Shown: piece by piece, positions 1 to 11,636 of the stretch | Layout: the number at the start of each line of letters is the position of its first letter | Position numbering within the stretch: position 1 is the stretch's first letter | NCBI GenBank assembly: GCA_027405735.1 | Contig: JAPEHQ010000011.1 | Span: 868,001 to 932,000, forward strand | DNA: 64,000 nucleotides | From: Mucor racemosus | Taxonomy: Eukaryota; Mucoromycota; Mucoromycetes; Mucorales; Mucoraceae | Direction of reading: 5' to 3' | Position numbers and translations under genes: made by a program | Notes under the pieces: model-generated | The model's input: the letters and a program-made list of their open reading frames with translations, nothing else | What the model was told of the DNA's origin: nothing | Databases searched by the model: none

Positions 1-681
1 TTTTTTAGATTAATATTTTCAAGAGTGGATATTGTAGATTAGTTACCAAAAATTCAGGATAATTGTCTTGCATAATCTTGATGATTTCCTTTGTAGCTGC
101 TTTAGCATTACTTGAACGACCAAAAAAAGAGGCATTGTGATAGTCATGAATAACGACCATGGAATCAGTATTGACAAAATCAATCAATTGAACACCTCTT
201 TCCATAACTTGAACTCTCCAACGAATAAATTTGTCTTTATCACCAAATACTTTTTCTTGATCAATATCACCATAAAAATTATAACAAACAGGACGACCTT
301 CTTTGTCTGTCTTGTAAATATAACTAACTGATCCTAAAATACTATCATCAATAGCTTCATCTAAAAGGTTATCTGCTCCGAAATCTTTTCTCCAAATCAA
401 AGTATCAGTCAACATTTGAGTAGCTTTAGTCAAATCAGAATCTCTGTTTTTTTGATTGATTGTTAGTATATTTCAAAATATCATTCATTTTTCGCTTACC
501 TGGCTCTGATAAACTTGACTAAAAGAACATCAAGCTTGGGATCGCTTGATTCTTGATCAAGTGCAATATCCCAAAGCTTATATCCTTCAGAAACTTGTGC
601 TGCTTGCTTGATATCGTTCAAATTAGCCTTTAATTTAGCCACGACTTCCTTTTCAGCTGCAGTAATAGGTTGAATAGCCAT
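1..681 (-). CDS. Sfh5-like CRAL-TRIO (Sec14 family) phosphatidylinositol-transfer protein, 3' part outside window
   Basis: Exon 1 is 681-500 and exon 2 is 443-47. A GT donor follows at 46, so the gene continues past the left edge. The first intron (499-444) runs from GTAAGC to CAG. Splicing restores the usual CRAL-TRIO N-terminal line: a KFIRAR motif, then DSDLTKATQM and LIWRKDF. After that come the beta strands of the lipid pocket (SVSYIYKTDKEGRPVCYNFY). Exon 2 ends in YPEFL, the point where Sec14-type proteins continue into the lipid-binding core. The acidic N-terminus with a short LWD motif resembles yeast Sfh5, which moves phosphatidylinositol between membranes. Family assignment rests on motif recall; the lid helix and C-terminus are not visible. 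The start is the only in-frame Met before the conserved region and is preceded by an A-rich leader. Confidence 0.75.
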
Positions 682-2336
682 TATTATTTATTATAAAAAA
701 AAGAAAACAAAATAAGGAGAATGAGAGAAAGAAAAAAAAACTTTTTTTTTTTTTTTTTTTTTCATATGTGGAAGCTTCTTTTTTTAACAAGTTTAAAGGT
801 ACCACAAATAGAACGAGTTGTCACACCCGATTAGCATCGTGGTATGCTTTTTTTTCCACAATATAAATAAAATCCATCATGTTTGATAAATTAATTTGAT
901 GTTTATACACATTTTCATATAATTAACCACATTGGAAAGTAAGAAAAGGTTTTTGCATTAAATATTTTTTCTCTTATCAAAAACAGAAGAAGAAAACCAA
1001 TCAAATGAAAATGTCATTCATATGCCTTGTACACCCTCAAAAGAAAATAATTATTCATCCATGTAGCACTGTATATTTATCAGATCATCTCTTTGTTATA
1101 AGAATTTTCTTGAAATTTATAGTTAAACTTTAATTTAAACAAATAGCGTATACTTTAATTAACAATTATATGCTTGTTAATTAATTACGGAAACATTAGA
1201 ATTGCTGCGTGTTTACTCGCATGGTATATATACGGTATATCACAATTGAACCGATTTGGTACCAACGATAATCAACCGGTAACGATGCGGAGCATATTTT
1301 AACCGGCCAGTTTTAATTCTACAGACCATATCTCCCAATTGTATCCATATTATCTTTTCGTAACTTTTGTAAAATTTAATGAATGAATACATTTTTTTAA
1401 ATAATGAAATACCTATAATGAAATCAAGACACCAATGCACAAACTTTAAATCAATTTTCAATTCAAAGCCTCAAGAAATATGCAACGTTTCAGCGATCAA
1501 ACAAATCAAAATAGTTATGCATTTCTGTCAATAGTAATGGTAAATGCGTTTATCAATTAATTAAAAGTGCTAAAAATAATCGTTATGCCATTCATTGCCG
1601 CGAAAGGATCAAATACAAATCAAAAAAATGCACAAAAACTATCACAACTGCATTCTGAGCTGAAACAGTACACTGTGTTACAGCCACAAAAAAAGACGTT
1701 TTGATATAAAATGCAATATAATTTCGACATTACTTCATACCTGTCTACTAAGAGAATGATTTAAATTATATAAACACAAATATATTATATAATATATACC
1801 TTCAATTAATCAAAAAACTGCTGAAACCATCCAAAACGCGGCATTTTTGAAGGATTGTTTTATACACTTTTTGCATAAATCTGAAGCTCAAAAGGGGTCA
1901 GAACTATTTCTTGGATCACATACCTCCTTGCTATATTTTTATCTCGGATATTTGGGGTGATGAAAAACATGATCAACGTCGACCTCCAGACCCTTACAAG
2001 TATAGGCAAAAATCGACCAAAATCAGTTTTTGCTCATTTTGACCCCAAAAATGGGGTTTTTTTACTATACCTTCTTAAGTCCAAAATGACCAAATTTCTT
2101 TGATATATCACATGAAATCATTTATTTGACTATTTATTAGTCTTAAAATAGACTTTTGTGGGTAAAACCGTTTTTTCTATTTTTCCAAATTGTGAATTTT
2201 TTTTAGTGTAAAAAGTTAAAAAAAATGCCGTCATTCGAAGCAGAATGCAAAGTTTTATCTATAATCATTATAGAGCATAGTAGATTCATATAGTAATTTC
2301 CAAAGCAATTCGCGAAATAGTGCCGCGGATTTTCCA
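682..2336. other. Intergenic, AT-rich, no gene recognised
   Basis: Likely promoter of the CRAL-TRIO gene near 682-900, with a homopolymer T run at 741-762. A 73-codon minus ORF at 1240-1461 has no recognised domain. The stretch 1880-2336 has several T-rich near-repeats and may be an old repeat into which the LINE inserted. No coding region is supported. Confidence 0.5.
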
Positions 2337-2353
2337 AAATGACATTTTTTTTT
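2337..2353. repeat. LINE target-site duplication, 3' side
   Basis: Copy of AAAATGACATTTTTTTT next to the poly(A) tail. It merges into the T run, so the exact length (10-17 bp) is uncertain. Confidence 0.85.
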
Positions 2354-2486
2354 TTTTTTTTTTTTTTATGGGATGAAAGTTTTAAATTTTATTTAAAAAA
2401 AGAAAATTGAAACTCATCATAGTGATGGACAAGGTGTATACTAGGTAAAGTGACCTGCCATATTAGTATCATATATATATATTATC

Positions 2487-5400
2487 CTACAAGTCATTCA
2501 TATTAGACATTCTATATAGCTCTGAGCATATTTTCTTTGAGACTATTGTGCTGTTAAATGGCACTGAGTTGAGCACATGATTGAAGTGATGAAACCATAT
2601 AAGGCGTGTTATCGTTGAGAAAATGTCGTATATGTTGATGTGTATGTCTAAATTGTATATATAGTATCTGGACAGTTTTAAATTTTTGAAGTCATGATAA
2701 GTCTGTTGAGGATTTACCACTCTTGGGTACCCAAGAAACTTGTTGAAAATTTCCTGCCATATATCTTTTTTGTGTGCACACGAGATCAACAGATGCATAC
2801 TGTCTTCTCTAAGATTGCATAGGTGGCATTTGTCTGAATCAATATCTTTCATTTGCATGTTGTAAAGGAAGGACTTGGATGGTATTCTGTCATGGATAAC
2901 TTTAAACCAAAGGTTTCTTGCTGTGTGATGCATATTTGTCTTGTAAAATTCTGTCCATTGTTTTTTGGATATATTATTGTTGTAACCTTTTGGTATTATT
3001 AAAGGAATGCCTTGATTTAGGATGTATCTTATACGTTTTTTCTTCTGATCCAGCAATGGCTTCTTGTTGACATCTTGTATTAGTTTAGAGTATTCTGATA
3101 AATCATTTGATTCTTCAAAAAAATTTTCTATGGAATTGTTTTCCATGTATTGTTGGAAAAAATGATTGTATTTAATGTGTTGTTCTCTTTCAAGTCGAAT
3201 GATTTTTGATAACACTTTAGGTTTTTTGCATTCTTGTCTTGGTTTGTAGATTATGGATTTTGTCAAAGGAGTGTATTGAAAGAAGTCTTGTACCTTGCTT
3301 TGTTTGATTGTGGCAGTATTTATATTTATTAATTCATTATTGAGTTGTTCCTTGTTGCATATGGTGGTGAACGGCAGCGAGAGAAGTATTTTAGGTGATA
3401 TTTTTATTTTTTCAGCATCCGGTTTGCATTGTTCTATACAAGAGTCTATAGCTTCGAAGATGTTGTGAAAGGAGTGTAAACCAGTAAATGAACTTTTGTA
3501 ACGAGATTCAGGAAACAGAAGAGGCACTTCATGGTGAGGTGTATCACATCCATTTTGAAGGGCAAATACCATCAAGCTATATAAATGGCTAGGTACTGGA
3601 TTTGGAGTTCCACTCACACTAAGTAACGCATTGATGTATCTAAGTTGTAGCATCTTCTGTTGCACTGATATGTTTAGCAGGCCTAATCCCCCTTCGTTTT
3701 TTGGCAGATAGAAGACATCCTTCTTCACTTGGATTCGTCTGTCATCAACAATATATTGATAGATAATGGAATTCAATCTTGAAGTAACCACCTTTGGTAG
3801 GTTGGTTAGTCTTAGGACATGCCACAGTTTTGATAGTATCATTGTGTTGGCCACAGTTGCTCGACCATATACTGATATCTTTCTTTCTTTATAAAAGTTG
3901 ACAGTTGCTTGAATTTTTCCACTAATGTTGTCCACAAAGGTATCTCTTTGTTGATTGTTGAACCAGAGAGGGTAGCCTAGATATTTAAGATAGCCTGTAC
4001 TTGAATTATCAAACCATTTCATCCGTTGATTGTTTGTGATATAGTTCCGTAATTCTGCACCTTTATGACCCACCATCTTACTGCCATGGAGGGGAAACGC
4101 GACCGACTTATCTAAGTTGATTTTAGAATTTGACGCCTTGCTATATCCTTTCAAGCAATCTTCAATTGCCAAATATTCAGCTTTGTTTTTTGCAAAAATT
4201 AGTATATCATCAGCATAGGCTAGTAGCTTAATTGGTTTTGGAGAAACCATGTTCATAGAATTTTGACTGCTTGGTTTAGTTGATTGCATAGTGTACCCAG
4301 TTACAGCTTCATTATTAAGGATAGAGAGTAGAAATGGCTCTATCGCAAAATTAAAAAGAAGAGATGAAATAGCATCACCTTGTCTTAGGCCTCGTTTTTG
4401 TTTAATTGGATTTGTTAGAAAACCATTGACATTGACGAATATTTCATTGTTGAAGAACAGATTTTGGATGCATTGAATGATGGACTCAGGGATACCAAAT
4501 TTTTCTAGGACCTTGGTCAGATAGTATGGATGAACTCTATCATAGGCTTTATGGTTGTCTAGCATTATACCAACATATTCAGTGAACTCGGATTTATTCA
4601 AACCTTTGCATACTTTTGAGTTTTCAATCATGAGGTTTAATGAAAACCCTTGATCTCCAATAAATCTTTGTGGCATGAATCCTGTTTGGAAGTTATTAAT
4701 CAGCTGTGAAGCTATTCCCATGAGTCTGGAGTTCAGAATCCTAGTAAACACTTTGCAGTCGGTATTGATTAGAGAAATCGGCCTCCAGTTTGACAAATCT
4801 GACAAATCGCCTTTCTTTGGTAGTAGGATAATACATGCCTGTTGCCAAGATTTAGGAATAATTCCATATTTCAATGCATCATTGTACACCTTTTCGACAA
4901 TTTCTTTACATCTTGGGTGAATCATTACAATATTGAGAATTTCATATGGCAATCCATCCAAACCAGGGCTACTTTTACGTGGACTTCGTTTTGCACCTTG
5001 TTTGATCTCTTCAAAAGATATGTCTTGTGTAATTTCCTCAGTTTCCTCTTTAGAGATGGATTTGTTAATGTGGTTCAGTATTGCATCTAAACAGTTAATA
5101 TCTATTCTTTCTTCAGTGTACAACTTAGAGTAAAAAGATTCTGCTGCTCCAATCTTAGAATCCTTATCATTGCAATCAGTTCTAGTATCCGGGTGTTTGA
5201 TCATATTGAGGGTACGAGCTTCTCTTCGCTGGTCAATGGTTCTTTTGATATATGACGGCGAGTTTTCGTTGTTCTCCATCCAATACTTTCCTGATCTCAA
5301 CCTTGCAATGTCTGTCTTTTCCTTTTGTAATTTTGAAATTTGTGTTTCAATATCAGGCAGTAGTATATTCAGACATTCTTTATTATCACGGTATAACCTC

Positions 5401-6407
5401 AAGATACGGTTCCTCTCACTGTTTAGTTTCTTCAGTGTTGTCTCTCTGATTTGGTTGGTAGTGCGACAGAAATTAGTTGTAACTTTTTTGACCATATCCT
5501 TAAGACAATCCCATTGGTCTTGAGTTGACAGTTCAGGATTTAGCTTGTTTTGAACGTAGTTTTCTATTTCTCTATTCAAAATGCTAACATATCTTTTGTT
5601 CTTACATAGGTAAGGATTGGCTCTCCATATACCTTTTCCACAGTTATACATTTCTATAGTTAAGGTCTTGGTAAGTAGTGCATGATCGGTAAATTCCTGA
5701 CCGAAAAATTCTACATCTCCACCATTCATCCTTTGAAAGAGCTCCTTCCCGGCAAACATGTAATCTATAGTCGAGAGAGAGATACGTCCTTGTCTATTCT
5801 GTCTACATGTAGGCCCATATCCTTCTCCTTCTTGGTTCATACAGTCTTTCATATATCCCGCCATAAATTGGACTAACTCCTTGCTTTTACGTATTCTGGA
5901 TCCATGTCTGCTACCACTATCAAAACTGTAATTAAAGTCCCCTGCCATAATCAAATGTGGAAGAATCTCTGGCATAGATAAAAGTATGTTAACTATATCT
6001 TTAAAAAGATTATTCCTCTCTTGTCTTTGAACATGTCCAGAGTGTGCATAAATGTTCATGATGTAAAATGGTGTCGTAGGATTGTCTACAAAGGTAAGTT
6101 TGGATAAAATCATTCTTCCATCTGTAGATATCTTGATTTTCTCAAGGTTAATTGCATTGTTAAAATTAATGATGGAACAGTGTTCAGTCCATATTGCTTG
6201 GTGATATTTAAATTTGATTTCCATATTGTTGATTATTTCTTCAAACGAGTGATTTGGTATGTTGGTTTCCTGACATAGTAGGATATTTAATTTCTTGTTC
6301 TTTAACATAGCTATAAAGTCGTCTGTAGTTGATTGTTGAGATTGTTTGTATAGACTTCTGCAGTTGACAGAGCCTATATTGATGTTAACATATTTGGTAT
6401 TATTCAT
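2487..6407 (-). CDS. LINE ORF2: AP-like endonuclease, reverse transcriptase, zinc-binding C-terminus
   Basis: A 1306-residue polyprotein that nicks target DNA and reverse-transcribes the element RNA at the nick. The endonuclease occupies about residues 1-245, with the Mg-binding glutamate in LLCQETN, the AGDFNYS motif and a final TDHALL. The reverse transcriptase lies at about 490-780: the NWRPISLIN finger motif, LDNHKAYDRV with the first catalytic Asp, KRGLRQGDAISSLLF, and the YADDILIF catalytic box. Near residue 1200 is a CCHC cluster (CHLCNLREDSMHLLISC), the zinc-binding region typical of L1/Tx1-like ORF2. No RNase H domain is evident. The frame is unbroken. The start Met lies 29 bp after the ORF1 stop in the same transcript, so ORF2 is probably translated by reinitiation. 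Confidence 0.92.
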   Translation of the reverse strand: MNNTKYVNINIGSVNCRSLYKQSQQSTTDDFIAMLKNKKLNILLCQETNIPNHSFEEIINNMEIKFKYHQAIWTEHCSIINFNNAINLEKIKISTDGRMILSKLTFVDNPTTPFYIMNIYAHSGHVQRQERNNLFKDIVNILLSMPEILPHLIMAGDFNYSFDSGSRHGSRIRKSKELVQFMAGYMKDCMNQEGEGYGPTCRQNRQGRISLSTIDYMFAGKELFQRMNGGDVEFFGQEFTDHALLTKTLTIEMYNCGKGIWRANPYLCKNKRYVSILNREIENYVQNKLNPELSTQDQWDCLKDMVKKVTTNFCRTTNQIRETTLKKLNSERNRILRLYRDNKECLNILLPDIETQISKLQKEKTDIARLRSGKYWMENNENSPSYIKRTIDQRREARTLNMIKHPDTRTDCNDKDSKIGAAESFYSKLYTEERIDINCLDAILNHINKSISKEETEEITQDISFEEIKQGAKRSPRKSSPGLDGLPYEILNIVMIHPRCKEIVEKVYNDALKYGIIPKSWQQACIILLPKKGDLSDLSNWRPISLINTDCKVFTRILNSRLMGIASQLINNFQTGFMPQRFIGDQGFSLNLMIENSKVCKGLNKSEFTEYVGIMLDNHKAYDRVHPYYLTKVLEKFGIPESIIQCIQNLFFNNEIFVNVNGFLTNPIKQKRGLRQGDAISSLLFNFAIEPFLLSILNNEAVTGYTMQSTKPSSQNSMNMVSPKPIKLLAYADDILIFAKNKAEYLAIEDCLKGYSKASNSKINLDKSVAFPLHGSKMVGHKGAELRNYITNNQRMKWFDNSSTGYLKYLGYPLWFNNQQRDTFVDNISGKIQATVNFYKERKISVYGRATVANTMILSKLWHVLRLTNLPKVVTSRLNSIIYQYIVDDRRIQVKKDVFYLPKNEGGLGLLNISVQQKMLQLRYINALLSVSGTPNPVPSHLYSLMVFALQNGCDTPHHEVPLLFPESRYKSSFTGLHSFHNIFEAIDSCIEQCKPDAEKIKISPKILLSLPFTTICNKEQLNNELININTATIKQSKVQDFFQYTPLTKSIIYKPRQECKKPKVLSKIIRLEREQHIKYNHFFQQYMENNSIENFFEESNDLSEYSKLIQDVNKKPLLDQKKKRIRYILNQGIPLIIPKGYNNNISKKQWTEFYKTNMHHTARNLWFKVIHDRIPSKSFLYNMQMKDIDSDKCHLCNLREDSMHLLISCAHKKDIWQEIFNKFLGYPRVVNPQQTYHDFKNLKLSRYYIYNLDIHINIYDIFSTITRLIWFHHFNHVLNSVPFNSTIVSKKICSELYRMSNMNDL

Positions 6408-6436
6408 AAGTATTGTTGATATTTATAGATCAGAAA

Positions 6437-8014
6437 TTAATCTGAATGTTCAGATATTTCTTCTTCATTGCTAGCACCTACTGGAGACACAAATATGTCT
6501 TCCGTTGCTTTTATTACTTTGCTATCATTGGTGCCCTTTTTCTGAGGCGTGGTAGGCTCAACCGATCCAGGAGATATAGCATCATTCAGACGTCTCTTGG
6601 ATGTGTTGATCTTAGACGGCTTGAGTTGATCCTTACTTGTAGTTGAGTTTAAACCTCTATTTGCGGTGTCCGAAGATTGGCTTGATCTCAGCAATCTTGG
6701 TGCCCTCGAAGTCGAAGCAATATTCTTCTTAGCATGTTGAATTTGCTTTTCCCCTTCTTGATTAATTTGCACCCCGACATTGTCATCCTCATTGATATTA
6801 GGTTCGAAGTTCCCTTCATTCAATTCTGAAGCGACATCTTCCTCCCTGGTTCCAATCACAGTATTTTCTTCATTAGTTTCGGCTTCAGTGCCTTTAGCTG
6901 ATTCAGTGACAACATCTTCCATGTTTTCTTCTTCCACAATGTTCCTGGTTTCTTCATTCTGTTCCTCTACCGAGGCAGCTAACACTTCAAAAGTATTGTT
7001 AGAAGTGAATTTTGCATTAGGATTACCTCCTTTCAACGCATCCAATAGATTAACTTCCATGCCACTAGATTTAGCTTGGTTTATATCACCATTGTCATTC
7101 AAATCTTGATACTTGGAAGTTTCCTTGTTTCTAAGGTCCTTTTTGTTCCAGGGAGCAGCTGGACAGTCGGCCTGTAAATGGTTAGGGCTCCTGCATCGAT
7201 GGCAAAGTTTTCGCTGCTTCTTGGGGCAATCATACTTGATGTGATCATCCGAATGACACTCAGGACAAATGGGCTTCATGTTTGACCATACTAGGTGAAG
7301 GGCTGTTCCCTCATAGCCAATAAGCTGTACCTGAGGAGTAAGGTCAGCTGCATAATTTTTTAATTTATCCCTGTTAAGAGTGACAAAGCCTCGGCCAGTA
7401 AACCAATCATGATCCTCCACCTTCGTCAATCCAATGTTCAGGATATCGCCGTATCTTTCAAATGTCTTGACAAGAGATTCCATCAACGCATCCTCATCAT
7501 CAAGAGGGATCTCAGTAATTCCAACCCGAATTACTTGAGATGTACTCGTCAAGGTTTTACTAACTTCAATAGCTTTACCTTCCACTACAAATTCCTTTAA
7601 AAGCGCATCTTTGCATTCCTTTTCAGTAGAGAAGCTAAGTTCGACAACTTTTCGCTTGTTCTTTCCAATAATTCTTGGTTTCATACCTAAGCTGTTGGGA
7701 TATTGCTCTCTCATGATACCTAAGAGGGTCTTATCTTTGAACACCATTCCAAGGAATTGAGAACAATCAATGACGATAGAGTTTTTTTCCTTCGCTTCAA
7801 TGAAAGTCGAGTTGGATGTTAAGGTTTTAAAACATTCCGTATTATCCACATCTGGAGTAACATTGAATGCGTGTCGTTTTTGAAATTTGATTGCATCTGT
7901 GAAAGACTGATATGTAAATGGTTTGTTGCTTGGATTATGGCTAGAATCCAACGTTGATCTACCCTGTGAGGTAGATTCTCGCATTAAAAACTGATCTTTA
8001 GCGGAGAAAGCCAT
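6437..8014 (-). CDS. LINE ORF1: RNA-binding protein with two CCHC zinc knuckles
   Basis: A 525-residue protein expected to coat the element RNA. Residues about 160-245 look like an RRM-type fold (VIRVGITEIP at the start, FTGRGFVTL near the end). Two zinc knuckles follow at about 250-284: CPECHSDDHIKYDC and CHRCRSPNHLQADC, both C-x2-C-x4-H-x4-C. The remaining C-terminal part is acidic, then Ser/Thr/Lys-rich and probably disordered. The start codon sits one base inside the target-site duplication, so there is essentially no 5' UTR in this copy. Either the element lacks one, or truncation happened to end at the start codon. The reading frame is intact. Confidence 0.85.
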   Translation of the reverse strand: MAFSAKDQFLMRESTSQGRSTLDSSHNPSNKPFTYQSFTDAIKFQKRHAFNVTPDVDNTECFKTLTSNSTFIEAKEKNSIVIDCSQFLGMVFKDKTLLGIMREQYPNSLGMKPRIIGKNKRKVVELSFSTEKECKDALLKEFVVEGKAIEVSKTLTSTSQVIRVGITEIPLDDEDALMESLVKTFERYGDILNIGLTKVEDHDWFTGRGFVTLNRDKLKNYAADLTPQVQLIGYEGTALHLVWSNMKPICPECHSDDHIKYDCPKKQRKLCHRCRSPNHLQADCPAAPWNKKDLRNKETSKYQDLNDNGDINQAKSSGMEVNLLDALKGGNPNAKFTSNNTFEVLAASVEEQNEETRNIVEEENMEDVVTESAKGTEAETNEENTVIGTREEDVASELNEGNFEPNINEDDNVGVQINQEGEKQIQHAKKNIASTSRAPRLLRSSQSSDTANRGLNSTTSKDQLKPSKINTSKRRLNDAISPGSVEPTTPQKKGTNDSKVIKATEDIFVSPVGASNEEEISEHSD

Positions 8015-8015
8015 G

Positions 8016-8032
8016 AAAATGACATTTTTTTT
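8016..8032. repeat. LINE target-site duplication, 5' side
   Basis: Second copy of AAAATGACATTTTTTTT, lying one base outside the ORF1 start codon. It fixes the 5' end of the element at 8015. Confidence 0.85.
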
Positions 8033-8413
8033 GGTTCTGGCGATCGAACGAAAATTCGGCGTTTTAATTTCGTTTCACACTGTGAAATCATGCTTTAAAA
8101 GCATAGAATATCTTTTCAAAAAATGAATTGCTGTCTAACCAATAAAGCAACAAAAAATGGACACATAAACTTTGTATGTTGCGCATTATATGCATAAAGT
8201 AAAATCCATTGAAGCATTTTATATGATGGGCTGGTGAATCAAATTATCCGTTGCAGCTCCTTTTTTCTTGCTCTCACTGGACGGCTGAAAAATCTTGCGC
8301 AATTATATAGAAGAAAAGAGCATATTTTCAAAATTTTGAGGTTATTGTTTTATTAAAACTAAAGTAATGAAAAACTTGGGAGGTGGATAAAAAAAATAAA
8401 AAAAAAAAAAAAA

Positions 8414-8444
<31 letters not shown>

Positions 8445-8460
8445 AGATATACAATAATAA
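8033..8460. other. Intergenic between LINE and UGPase gene
   Basis: Contains the 3' flank of the UGPase gene. A poly(A) then (GA)n simple repeat at about 8393-8444 may lie in its 3' UTR. No gene is seen. Confidence 0.5.
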
Positions 8461-10322
<1,862 letters not shown>

Positions 10323-10487
10323 CCTTGTTAAATATTTTAAAATGAATTGAAATGAAAGAGAAAAAAAGAGAAATATAAGCTAAAAAGGCTATTTATATTT
10401 CAATTTTGTTTAGGTAATACAAATAAACCCCACCCCCACTCAAATAAAAAGGTAAATTCATCTTTCGGATCAATAAGGATTACTTTA

Positions 10488-11490
10488 TTAAGATTGGATT
10501 TCCTTAATTTTAGCCTTTAACAATTCATCAATGGATTTATTGTATTTATCTGTCAAATTTTGTACCTATTTATATGATAAATTAATAAAAAAGTTGATGA
10601 CATTTTTAGTCATGTTCAAACTTACAGATTTCTCCAATTTTTTGATTTCATCTGCAGATTGATGCTTGGAATCATGCTTCAATTGCTTCATACCATCTTG
10701 ACGAAGAGATCTCACCTTGTGCTTGGTCTGTTCACCTGTTGTACTGACAAGCTTGGCCATTTTATCACGAGATTCCTTGGTTGGTCTAATGTCCAAAATT
10801 GATTAATTATGTACATCTTATCTGGATTTACATATGACTTACTTGGGAATAGGCACCCTAATCACTTTATTATCTATAATAGGATTCAAATTTAATCCGG
10901 CCTCGCGAATACTCTTGTCTACAGCCGACGTGTACTAAATTCATAGGTTTATTAAGATACTATTCCTCATTATTATTCAAGACAAAACTTACATCACCAT
11001 CATGAACAGTAACCAAGAGAGTTTGAGGATCTCTAATGGTAACTTGAGCAAGATCTTTTAAAGAGAAATGAGAATGTTCAATGCGAACACGAACATTATC
11101 CAATAAAGCTGTATTGATGTATTAATATAAGCATATCTCGTACATACATACATTTAATCAAAACTTACATGGGTTGGCTCTTCCCATTCGCATTACACCT
11201 AAATGTTCTTTTAATTGAGTAATCAATTTCTCATATTTCTCTTGAGTTTGCTTTTCGTTGAATTGACGGACAACTTCTCCTTCGTCTTCATCAGCTGTAG
11301 CTGCTGCCTTGGATTCAGCGTTGGATTTCTTTTTATTATCTTTACTCTTCTTTGCATAAAAACGTGTAGCAGTTGCTGTAAAAACAGGTTGTTGCCAAGC
11401 GACTCGGACAATGGTTGGTCTAACTGAAGCAGAGATTGCTGCTCTTGGTAGTTGAGATGAAACGAGTGATCTGAATAAACGAGAGGACAT
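10488..11490 (-). CDS. RRF1: Mitochondrial ribosome recycling factor
   Basis: Splits post-termination ribosomes in mitochondria together with EF-G2. Five exons: 11490-11169, 11108-10993, 10934-10843, 10785-10626 and 10565-10488. Splicing gives the RRF line MRMGRANPSLLDNVRV, then VTIRDPQTLLVTVHDGD, NPIIDNKVIRVPIPKPT and REAGLNLNP-type blocks. The C-terminal helix has RSLRQDGMKQLK and ends DELLKAKIKEIQS. The N-terminus (MSSRLFRSLVSSQLPRAA) is rich in Arg and Ser without acids, a mitochondrial targeting sequence, followed by a Lys-rich linker. An upstream in-frame Met at 11544 would add 18 residues. The internal Met at 11490 was preferred because it begins the targeting peptide. All junctions keep frame. 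Confidence 0.93.
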
Positions 11491-11636
11491 TTTCAACAAA
11501 ATATGAAATAAAATTGGAGAGTTTTTGTTAAAAATGAAGGGCAAGGGTATTCATAGTAATTAGACACTAGTAGGAAAAAGCGCCGATTTAATGAGCGTGA
11601 ATGATGGTATAAAACATACAATAAATTTATTCATAT

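Larger units (their letters stand above)
2345..8015 (-). mobile_element. Full-coding LINE (non-LTR retrotransposon, L1/Tx1-like organisation)
   Basis: On the minus strand the order is ORF1 (nucleic-acid-binding, 525 aa), a 29-bp gap, ORF2 (endonuclease plus reverse transcriptase, 1306 aa), a 3' UTR of about 120 bp with an AATAAA at 2393-2388, and a poly(A) tail seen as T at 2345-2367. The motif AAAATGACATTTTTTTT occurs at 2337-2353 and again at 8016-8032, an excellent target-site duplication. Both ORFs are open, so the copy looks recent and may be active. Mucoralean L1-like elements are known as pericentromeric repeats (Grem-LINE1). Membership of that family is a guess that needs a search. 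Confidence 0.92.

Noticed and set aside
1240..1461. 73-codon minus ORF
   Set aside because: No domain, no good leader, lies in AT-rich intergenic DNA.
5170..5523. 117-codon plus ORF opposite LINE ORF2
   Set aside because: Antisense shadow of the reverse-transcriptase ORF with no recognisable domain.
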